Below, piece after piece: positions 6,143-11,536 of a stretch of 18,513 nucleotides of DNA; position 1 is the stretch's first letter; each line of letters starts with the position of its first letter. The DNA comes from CAZUVM01 sp964623885 (GTDB lineage Bacteria; Verrucomicrobiota; Verrucomicrobiia; Limisphaerales; UBA8199), in contig CAZUVM010000074.1 in assembly GCA_964623885.1 (NCBI GenBank), positions 1 to 18,513 on the forward strand, read 5' to 3'. The notes below the pieces were generated by a model. That model saw only the letters and a program-made list of their open reading frames with translations, ran no database searches and had not been told where the DNA came from. The translations under genes were made by a program, and so were the position numbers.

Positions 6143-6143
6143 G

Positions 6144-7049
6144 CTAGTCGGGCCAAAGATTCGTGGAAGTTCCTGGCACCGGGTTTGTGATTGCGCGTGC
6201 CGCCGCTGCCCGGATGTCGGGGTCCGGATCATGGAGCGCATTCGAAAGCGCGGCTCTTACCTGTGGTTGAGCGCGCTCGTTGTCGAGGAGATGCGATACG
6301 GCGATAAGCCGAAAGGTAGCGTCAGTATTGGTCAGCGGAGACAGCACCCTTGCGAGTGCCGCCTCGCGTTCGGCGTGTATCTTATCCAGTGTGCGGCGGG
6401 CCGCTCGGGCGATGTCGGGATCTCCTTCTTTGCTCAAGCGCATCAGCTCTGGGGTAGCAGCCGTCCACAGTCCGTGCCGGTGGATCTTGCCTAGGTAGTC
6501 TAACAGCCGAAGGGGGTCGCCCTGGCCTGGCTCCCTGACGGCTTTAAAGAACGCCGCCAGCCCGTTGGTCCCCTTGCTCAAGAGAACATAGCTAGCGCTC
6601 CACGTGATGACCCCGTTCGTGCTCCTTACGAGTTGCTCGAGCCCTGGAATGACGGCCGCCGGCTCTATGTCGGGTTTCGCAAGGATGCTCACTGCAGCCA
6701 CCTCCCTGGACTGGCGGTAATCCGCCAGTACCCTGTCGAATAGCAGTCCTGCCAGTGGCCGGGGCAACTTGCGCAGGATGGCGAAGCGGCGGTTTCTGCG
6801 GGCAGTCCCGTCGTAGTCCATATCCTGAAGCATTTCTGGGATCGTTCGGAGGGCGCGGACGGCTGCGGCGGCTTGGCCATCTTCTGCTTTTCCGGCATGC
6901 GTTTCCTCATAAGCAAACCGTTCAGCCCAATAGTCGAACGATCTCCCCTTGTATGTCGGCTGGGTAGAGCGCAGTGCGATTCGGGCGAGAGGGATAACGA
7001 GAAGCAAGCTGCCGAAGATCAGGAATGAGACCTTGGCGCCCTTTCTCAT
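6144..7049 (-). CDS. Membrane-anchored HEAT-like repeat protein
   Basis: Function unknown. The product is about 301 residues, starting at the ATG at 7047-7049 (MRKGAKVSFLIFGSLLLVIP), which gives a basic N-terminus followed by one hydrophobic segment at residues 8-24: a signal anchor or uncleaved signal peptide. Upstream in-frame codons exist up to 7217, but they are Pro/Gln-rich, overlap the next gene, and would bury the signal segment, so they are not used. After a linker with RSFDYWAERF, the rest is Ala/Leu-rich helical repeats, clearest near the C-terminus (LSNALHDPDPDIRAAAARAI), resembling HEAT or PBS-lyase-type repeats. Such proteins usually act as protein-protein scaffolds. It lies upstream of rplB in the same orientation, but a long leader separates them, so shared function is not implied. 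Confidence 0.7.
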   Translation of the reverse strand: MRKGAKVSFLIFGSLLLVIPLARIALRSTQPTYKGRSFDYWAERFAYEETHAGKAEDGQAAAAVRALRTIPEMLQDMDYDGTARRNRRFAILRKLPRPLAGLLFDRVLADYRQSREVAAVSILAKPDIEPAAVIPGLEQLVRSTNGVITWSASYVLLSKGTNGLAAFFKAVREPGQGDPLRLLDYLGKIHRHGLWTAATPELMRLSKEGDPDIARAARRTLDKIHAEREAALARVLSPLTNTDATFRLIAVSHLLDNERAQPQVRAALSNALHDPDPDIRAAAARAITNPVPGTSTNLWPD

Positions 7050-7165
7050 GAAACTGAGCTTATCAGGAGACGGCGCCGATGAGCGAGCAAATTGACATAA
7101 CGGCGGACCTTGGGGTGTGTGCCGCTGCCGAAGATTGTGACAAATGATGGCGCTGTTTCCCGGAA

Positions 7166-7519
7166 CTAAGTCTTCCTTGCCGTCCTGCGGGGTTTGCGGC
7201 TGAGGCAATCCGGGCACAGGAAAGACTTCCCATCGTAATAGGTCATTGGCGGGAGGAACAATTCCTTGCAGCGGTCGCAGGTCTCGTAGATTTCCTCAGG
7301 AGGGACTGGTTCAGGTACAAGGACCAGACCTTGGGCGCGGCGGATTGTCTGGAGCTGTTGTTCGACCTGATCCGTTCGGTAGTTGAGGATTACTGCGCGG
7401 GAGCGATCCTGGCTGAAATAGAGACCATTATCGTCTTCGGCCAGGTAATTGCCCTGCTCATTGCGGATGAAGACCTTGATGTCCAGGGGGCTATCGAGTT
7501 TATCGCTGGCGCGAGGCAT
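7166..7519 (-). CDS. Small protein with C-terminal zinc ribbon
   Basis: Function unknown, 117 residues, no signal peptide or membrane segment, so probably cytoplasmic. The N-terminal half (IKVFIRNEQGNYLAEDDNGL, then YFSQDRSRAVILNYRTDQVE) is a short mixed alpha/beta region. The C-terminal half has two cysteine pairs, C81-x2-C84 and C102-x2-C105, typical of a zinc ribbon, followed by a basic tail (RKPRRTARKT). The charged tail and zinc ribbon would suit nucleic-acid or protein binding, but that is inference. The start ATG at 7517-7519 has no Shine-Dalgarno motif. The gene ends 116 bases before the HEAT-like gene and may be co-transcribed with it. Confidence 0.7.
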   Translation of the reverse strand: MPRASDKLDSPLDIKVFIRNEQGNYLAEDDNGLYFSQDRSRAVILNYRTDQVEQQLQTIRRAQGLVLVPEPVPPEEIYETCDRCKELFLPPMTYYDGKSFLCPDCLSRKPRRTARKT

Positions 7520-7630
7520 CTGAGCGACTGGCCAGCTCGTTTTTCAAAGTTCTGGCCGAGTCTGCAGGGAGGGTATGATGAAGCAACCAACAAGGCAAAC
7601 CCAATCGGGACGGGATCGGGAAGGAAAGGC

Positions 7631-7658
7631 GGCAGGCGCCAGTCAGCCGGCGCCTGCC
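7631..7658 (-). terminator. Terminator-like hairpin after the lipoprotein gene
   Basis: A perfect 10-bp GC-rich stem, GGCAGGCGCC (7631-7640) with GGCGCCTGCC (7649-7658), encloses an 8-base loop. It starts 10 bases downstream of the lipoprotein stop codon (7669-7671). On the minus strand the stem is followed by GCCTTTCCTTCCC, a broken T-rich tract, so it is a plausible but imperfect intrinsic terminator. It separates the lipoprotein from the zinc-ribbon gene. Confidence 0.65.
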
Positions 7659-7668
7659 AGGGAGGAGC

Positions 7669-8184
7669 CTACTTTTGGAGAGATTGCACCAGGGTGCCGT
7701 CTTCGGCCACTTTGATACTTGGGTTTTTGCCCGAGTCCTGGAAAGACACTTCATAGATGGTCCTGCCGTTATCCGACTGTCGTGAGATGGAGGCAATCGG
7801 GGCATTGGGCGCCTGCGCTTTGATGGTTTTTTGAACCGGCAGAGGAAGTGCGCTGAACGGAGTTCCCGCGGCGCCTGTCGGCGTCAGGAGACGTTCCACT
7901 GCGCCCGGCGGCTTGGGAAAGTCGGAGCTGATGAGACGTCCGTCGGCCGCAATGAGCACTTGTGGAGTACGATTCTCTTCACGGAATTCGATCTTGTAAG
8001 CATCGATGCCGTTTTCAGTCGTTTTGCTCACATCGGCGATTTCATCATTAGGGGCCTGGGCGCGGGCGGTCTTTTGAACTGCGGGAGGCAGTTCGTTGAA
8101 TTTAGTGGAGGCGGTTTCCACACTTTGGTTGCAGCCTGCGAGAAGGCCGGCGCCCGCCAACAGAAACAAGGTATATATTTTCAT
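7669..8184 (-). CDS. Lipoprotein with two tandem PepSY-like domains
   Basis: 171 residues. The start ATG (8182-8184) gives MKIYTLFLLAGAGLLAGC, a classic lipoprotein signal with the lipobox LLAGC and lipidated Cys18, so the protein is expected to be membrane-anchored in the periplasm or outer membrane. The mature part contains two homologous units of about 58 residues: 29-86 (FNELPPAVQKTARAQAP...) and 110-167 (FSALPLPVQKTIKAQAP...). Each has the helix LPxxVQKTxxAQAP, then beta strands with DNGxxxYEV-like and VAEDGTL-like ends. This matches the PepSY-like fold (putative inhibitor or binding modules). The open frame extends upstream to 8664, but that part overlaps the next gene and has no signal. 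Ligand or target unknown. Confidence 0.75.
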   Translation of the reverse strand: MKIYTLFLLAGAGLLAGCNQSVETASTKFNELPPAVQKTARAQAPNDEIADVSKTTENGIDAYKIEFREENRTPQVLIAADGRLISSDFPKPPGAVERLLTPTGAAGTPFSALPLPVQKTIKAQAPNAPIASISRQSDNGRTIYEVSFQDSGKNPSIKVAEDGTLVQSLQK

Positions 8185-8251
8185 AAATGAACTTACTTGC
8201 AGCACCCCATGCCAAAAGTGGGTGGAACCCGGGGTAAACGAGGGCGAAACC

Positions 8252-9445
8252 CTAATGGTCGCGGTCACGATCATCATGTCGATCCTGGCCAGGAGGAACA
8301 ACTGGCCGCTGAGGAGGAACCGGTTGCGCCGCATTAGGTGGGACTGGTTCGCGACGCGGGACAACCTCGTTGCGAGGAGGGGTTGGTGCGATTGCGGGCG
8401 GAGTTTCAGGGTAGTTGCGCGGGACTTCACGCCCCGTGGGCGGAATGGCGCGAGGCGAATTGGGAGAAACTTCCTTTTGCGGAACTGTCGGTGCTCGCTG
8501 TAAGCCTGGCTGTGGCGCAGTTCGAGGCGCGGGTTGCTGCTGATATACGCGGGGCACTTCGCGGCCGGTAGTAGCGGGTGACGTGGTTTCTCGTTCACGA
8601 CGTGGGGCAGGTTGGGCGGGAGTCGCGGTTGCGGGTGTTTGAGCGGGAGAGGACCGCGGCGCATGATACACTGTCGAAGAGCGGGGGATGGGTTGCACCG
8701 GGCGATCGTACTCCGGACCAGAGCGTGTTCGCGGTACCGCGGCTGGCGCAGGCGTATGGCTTACTACTTCGCGTATTGGACGGGTAGTTAGGCGCGTACC
8801 TGTCGCACGTTGAATCAAGGAAGGATCGGGCCCCGTATTAACTACAACTCGCCGGGAGACGCCGTCAAAACTGCGGGTGGTTCGCGTGATGTTGTTCACC
8901 ACTCGCGTGCGATTCATAATCGTAGGGTTGTTTACAATGAACACACCCGGACGAATCGGGTCGTGGAAGTGATGGGCGTCGACAAAGAGAAACATGGAAG
9001 CCGGCGCAACGTATCCGGCGGGACCACAGGGAGCCCAGCCAATGTAATCAGGACTTTCGCGCCAGACTACCCAGGCAGGCGCCCATTCGGTTGCCGGTAC
9101 CCAGACCCAGCCATAGAAAGAATCGTAAACCCAGGAGCCGTAATGATAACAGGCCCAGGCCCAAGGCTCGTCGCTGACCCAATACCAACCGCAATCGGTC
9201 CATTCCCAATAACCGGTGCCATAGGGTCGCCAGTCAGTGCGCACGTCAAAGGGATGCCAGCACCGGCCATATGGCACAACGGTTTCCCAAACGCCGTAGG
9301 GGGCGAGCGGGGAATAGAAATCAGCTGGGGAACTGATCTCCAGGCCGGCGGTGAACGCGACCGCAGCGTTGCTGTTAGTTGCCCTTGAGCAGAGAAGGCT
9401 GGCCAAGGCAATTGCCAAACCTGCCAATTTGATTCTCGTGTTCAT
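8252..9445 (-). CDS. Trp/Tyr-rich secreted protein (DUF6600-like) with Pro-rich tail
   Basis: 397 residues, function unknown. Residues 1-28 form a signal peptide (MNTRIKLAGLAIALASLLCS...), so it is exported. Residues 40-140 are extremely rich in Trp, Tyr and Gly and contain repeated short motifs (YSPLAPYGVWETVVPYG, WRPYGTGYWEWTDCGWYW, HYGSWVYDSFYGWVWVP, WAPAWVVWR). This is the pattern of the DUF6600/FecR-associated domain in many Gram-negative bacteria, probably a cell-surface or envelope domain. Residues 230-397 are Pro/Arg/Thr-rich and probably disordered; TGREVPR occurs twice (293-299 and 337-343), and the tail ends in a charged DRHDDRDRDH. The start ATG has no Shine-Dalgarno motif. The lipoprotein gene follows 67 bases downstream, so the two may be co-transcribed. 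Confidence 0.72.
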   Translation of the reverse strand: MNTRIKLAGLAIALASLLCSRATNSNAAVAFTAGLEISSPADFYSPLAPYGVWETVVPYGRCWHPFDVRTDWRPYGTGYWEWTDCGWYWVSDEPWAWACYHYGSWVYDSFYGWVWVPATEWAPAWVVWRESPDYIGWAPCGPAGYVAPASMFLFVDAHHFHDPIRPGVFIVNNPTIMNRTRVVNNITRTTRSFDGVSRRVVVNTGPDPSLIQRATGTRLTTRPIREVVSHTPAPAAVPRTRSGPEYDRPVQPIPRSSTVYHAPRSSPAQTPATATPAQPAPRRERETTSPATTGREVPRVYQQQPAPRTAPQPGLQRAPTVPQKEVSPNSPRAIPPTGREVPRNYPETPPAIAPTPPRNEVVPRREPVPPNAAQPVPPQRPVVPPGQDRHDDRDRDH

Positions 9446-9548
9446 GGGATAAATATCCAGCTCCGCCTGACAGAAGGCGGGTAGCAGGATTACCCAGACA
9501 GTAGGTAGGTGTATTACCTAATCGGAAGGGGGCGGATTTCAGAGTTTC

Positions 9549-9676
9549 GGAGCGCGCGACGTCCCGGCGCGCAGCGGGAACGAAGCGACGAGAGTATTAG
9601 ACAATTCCTGAGTGGGTGATCCGGTCGCAGCGCTGCGGGCCGGGACGCCCCGCGCTCCGCGGCGGGAGGAGCGCGG
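9549..9676. repeat. Cluster of GC-rich palindromic repeats
   Basis: An arm at 9549-9576 (starting GGAGCGCGCGACGTCCCGG) is the inverted partner of 9631-9658, matching at 25 of 28 positions, with 54 bases between them. The second arm also forms a separate perfect 9-bp stem, CCGCGCTCC (9650-9658) with GGAGCGCGG (9668-9676), across a 9-base loop. Thus the word GGAGCGCG occurs three times in alternating orientation, in the manner of REP/BIME-type elements. No T-run follows, so it is not a standard intrinsic terminator. Confidence 0.7.
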
Positions 9677-9715
9677 AGATGCGGCAGAGTAGATGGGAAT
9701 TGGGATTACGATTAA

Positions 9716-9846
9716 GAGCGTGTTCGGAAAATGCTGAAATTGAGTCGGAACACTTTAAGGCCGAGTCTCTGTTTCCGGGTGGGCACCGTCCTGACCGCTG
9801 CGAGCGGGGACCGCTCGCGCTCCGTCAGCATTTTCCAAACACGGTC
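9716..9846. mobile_element. MITE-like element, 131 bp, TAA target duplication
   Basis: The ends are inverted copies of each other: 9716-9737 starts GAGCGTGTTCGGAAAATG and 9825-9846 read in reverse starts GACCGTGTTTGGAAAATG, identical at 20 of 22 positions. Both sides are flanked by TAA (9713-9715 and 9847-9849), consistent with a 3-bp target-site duplication. The interior has no open reading frame and contains a perfect 8-bp hairpin (GCGAGCGG/CCGCTCGC, 9800-9818). These features define a miniature inverted-repeat element moved in trans by a transposase encoded elsewhere. The 3-bp TNA duplication and GA-starting ends resemble some IS5-family groups, but the parent is not identified. Confidence 0.6.
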
Positions 9847-9861
9847 TAAGAAGGAAATAAA

Positions 9862-11187
9862 TTAAGCGAGCTTCCAGGGCGCGCGATAATCGCGGGTCAG
9901 CCATTTAGGATCGCCGGTGCCGTTCTTGAAATTTTCGCGGGCGGGATCCCACTCGATGCGCTGATGATAGAAATAGGCCATGTTGACCAGGTTGCAGACC
10001 GCGGCAGTGCGAGCGCCGGTCTCGACATCACAAATGGGAGGCTTGCGGGTGTGCATGCTCCTCAGCCAATCACCGAGGTGATCGTAACTGGAATAAAGGC
10101 GCACGGCGTTGGGCGGAAGCAACTCTTTAAGCGTCGGGTCGATATCGGCCATGTCTTTGGCTTTCTCTTCATTACCAATCCAAACCTGGAACTTACCGCG
10201 GTTGACGTAAAGTTTACCTTTGTCGCCGTAGAACATGACACCGTTTCCGGCTCGATGCGTAATCTCGACGCCACCGGGATAACGCAGTCGGACACCGCTG
10301 CTGGCGCCAGGTTTTTCGGCGGGGATAATCTCGTCCGGACCGCTGGTATCGTAATCGAGTGCCCAATGAGCAATGTCGAAGTGGTGGGCGCCCCAGTCGC
10401 AAACGCCGCCGCCGCCATATTCGCTGTAGCTGCGCCATTCCGGGAAGTGCTTATGGACTCCGCGGGGGCTGAGGATGGCGTTGTAAGGACGCATGGGCGC
10501 CATGCCGAGCCAGAAATTCCAATCAAGTCCAGGTTCTGCAGGTTCTTCAGGCAGATCACAAGGTCGCGGCGGGCCGCCGACCTGAACATCCACTTTGCTG
10601 ACTTTGCCGATAGCGCCATTACGAACCAGTTCGCAAGCAGCGCGAAACTCGCGTGAAGAGCGCTGCATGCTGCCGACCTGAAACACGCGCTGGTTCTGTC
10701 GGACTGCATTCACCATTGCACGACCTTCCATGATAGTGTGGTTCATCGGCTTTTCGCAGTAGATGTCCTTGCCGGCGCGCGCAGCGGCGATGGAGATTAG
10801 GCCGTGCCAATGATCCGGAGTGGCAATCACCACACCATCGATGTCTTTGCGGGCAAGCAGCTCGCGGAAATCGTTGTATCCATCACAAGCTTTACCGGTC
10901 TGGCCGCCGGCGGACTGCGCATAGAAATCGTCGGTAATCTTCTGTGCACTCTGACGCCGCGTGGTATCGACATCGCAAACCGCGACGACGCGCGTCTGGC
11001 GATGCCCGAGAAAGCCGTGGAGCAAACCGCGTCCCTGGGTGCCCAGACCGATCGACCCTAACGTGATGCGGTCGTTGGGCGCGGTATCGGCGGCCCACAC
11101 GTGGGACGGCAGAAGGAATGGCGCGACGCCGGCCACGGCGGCGGATTTAAGGAAGCTGCGGCGGGAGAATGAAGAGGTCGGTTTCAT
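9862..11187 (-). CDS. Tat-exported Gfo/Idh/MocA family oxidoreductase
   Basis: 441 residues; NAD(P)-dependent oxidoreductase probably acting on a sugar or sugar derivative in the periplasm. The chosen ATG (11185-11187) gives MKPTSSFSRRSFLKSAAVAG, a twin-arginine signal with SRRSFLK. The frame runs 50 codons further upstream, but that part crosses a palindrome and would bury the signal. The Rossmann fold begins ITLGSIGLGTQGRG (GxGxxG at 47-52). ATPDHWH (122-128) and the family's catalytic-site EKP motif (145-147, CEKPMNH) follow. The C-terminal domain contains GGGGVCDWGAHHFDIAHWAL (258-277), with Asp and His residues typical of the substrate site. The length matches the exported, Planctomycetes/Verrucomicrobia-type subgroup. 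The exact substrate cannot be read from sequence. Confidence 0.88.
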   Translation of the reverse strand: MKPTSSFSRRSFLKSAAVAGVAPFLLPSHVWAADTAPNDRITLGSIGLGTQGRGLLHGFLGHRQTRVVAVCDVDTTRRQSAQKITDDFYAQSAGGQTGKACDGYNDFRELLARKDIDGVVIATPDHWHGLISIAAARAGKDIYCEKPMNHTIMEGRAMVNAVRQNQRVFQVGSMQRSSREFRAACELVRNGAIGKVSKVDVQVGGPPRPCDLPEEPAEPGLDWNFWLGMAPMRPYNAILSPRGVHKHFPEWRSYSEYGGGGVCDWGAHHFDIAHWALDYDTSGPDEIIPAEKPGASSGVRLRYPGGVEITHRAGNGVMFYGDKGKLYVNRGKFQVWIGNEEKAKDMADIDPTLKELLPPNAVRLYSSYDHLGDWLRSMHTRKPPICDVETGARTAAVCNLVNMAYFYHQRIEWDPARENFKNGTGDPKWLTRDYRAPWKLA

Positions 11188-11536
11188 AGTAAGATTACCG
11201 GTCGGGACAATCGGAAGGATTGCGGGAAGAGGCAAGCGGAAAGTGTTGCTGGATACTGTGTTCACAATGGTAGGGACGCCGTCCCCGGCGTCCCAAACAA
11301 CGACGAGTCCAAACCAATTCACAAACTGGATATCCAATCTGGCGCCTATGGATTTCGTCAGAGACCCAATTGGGCATTCAGCATTTTTTATTTCTCATTG
11401 AAGAGTCGCAGAGTTTGGGAATCACTGTAGGACGGGTATTCGAGTTGTATTGACGCCGTAGGGGAAGTGGCCAATATGCGGTTGCAGAAACATAAGCCTT
11501 TCAAGAACCTGCGTTTTCAGAAAAGAAGCATCTGAT
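11188..11536. other. Divergent intergenic region (349 bases)
   Basis: It separates the minus-strand oxidoreductase from the plus-strand esterase and should contain promoters for both. A perfect palindrome (GGGACGCC/GGCGTCCC, 11273-11294) and a 10-bp CCCAATTGGG palindrome (11365-11374) are present. For the esterase, TTGACG at 11450-11455 followed 17 bases later by AATATG is a weak promoter candidate. No gene or RNA is recognisable. Confidence 0.55.
11273..11294. repeat. Perfect GGGACGCC palindrome
   Basis: GGGACGCC and GGCGTCCC form a perfect 8-bp stem around a 6-base loop (GTCCCC). It lies 86 bases upstream of the oxidoreductase start and shares the words GGGACG/CGTCCC with the palindrome cluster at 9549-9676, suggesting a dispersed repeat family. 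Confidence 0.65.

Larger units (their letters stand above)
5682..6143. other. Gene-free leader upstream of rplB (462 bases)
   Basis: No credible coding region was found here on either strand; in particular nothing resembling L23, L4, L3 or S10. Reading toward rplB (minus strand), it holds a run of 9-bp repeats next to the stop codon of the HEAT-like gene (6116-6142), a TATAAT box at 5994-5999 without a good -35 partner, a better promoter-like pair at 5830-5857, and two small hairpins close to rplB (5756-5768 with stem CCTCC/GGAGG, and 5718-5734 with stem CCAAGT/ACTTGG). If transcription starts near 5823, the rplB mRNA leader is about 140 bases long. Confidence 0.6.
9446..9861. other. Gene-free repeat-rich region (416 bases)
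   Basis: No credible gene is seen; a 77-codon frame at 9616-9849 lies entirely across repeats and is not supported. From left to right the region holds a 6-bp hairpin in the likely leader of the Trp-rich protein (CCGCCT/AGGCGG, 9463-9480), a TAGGTA-N7-TACCTA inverted repeat (9502-9520), a cluster of GC-rich palindromes (9549-9676), and the MITE-like element (9716-9846). The last is directly followed by the end of the oxidoreductase gene. Confidence 0.7.

Noticed and set aside
5915..6190. 91-codon plus-strand frame in the rplB leader region
   Set aside because: It overlaps repeats and the end of the HEAT-like gene, with basic low-complexity content and no ribosome-binding site.
7050..7217. 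N-terminal extension of the HEAT-like gene
   Set aside because: It overlaps the zinc-ribbon gene and would bury the signal-anchor segment; the ATG at 7049 is better.
8185..8664. 160-codon N-terminal extension of the PepSY-like lipoprotein
   Set aside because: It overlaps the 3' part of the Trp-rich protein gene and precedes a perfect lipoprotein signal.
9616..9849. 77-codon plus-strand frame
   Set aside because: It spans the palindrome cluster and the MITE-like element, so it is a by-product of GC-rich repeats.
11188..11337. 50-codon N-terminal extension of the oxidoreductase
   Set aside because: It crosses a palindrome and precedes the twin-arginine signal, which must be at the N-terminus.
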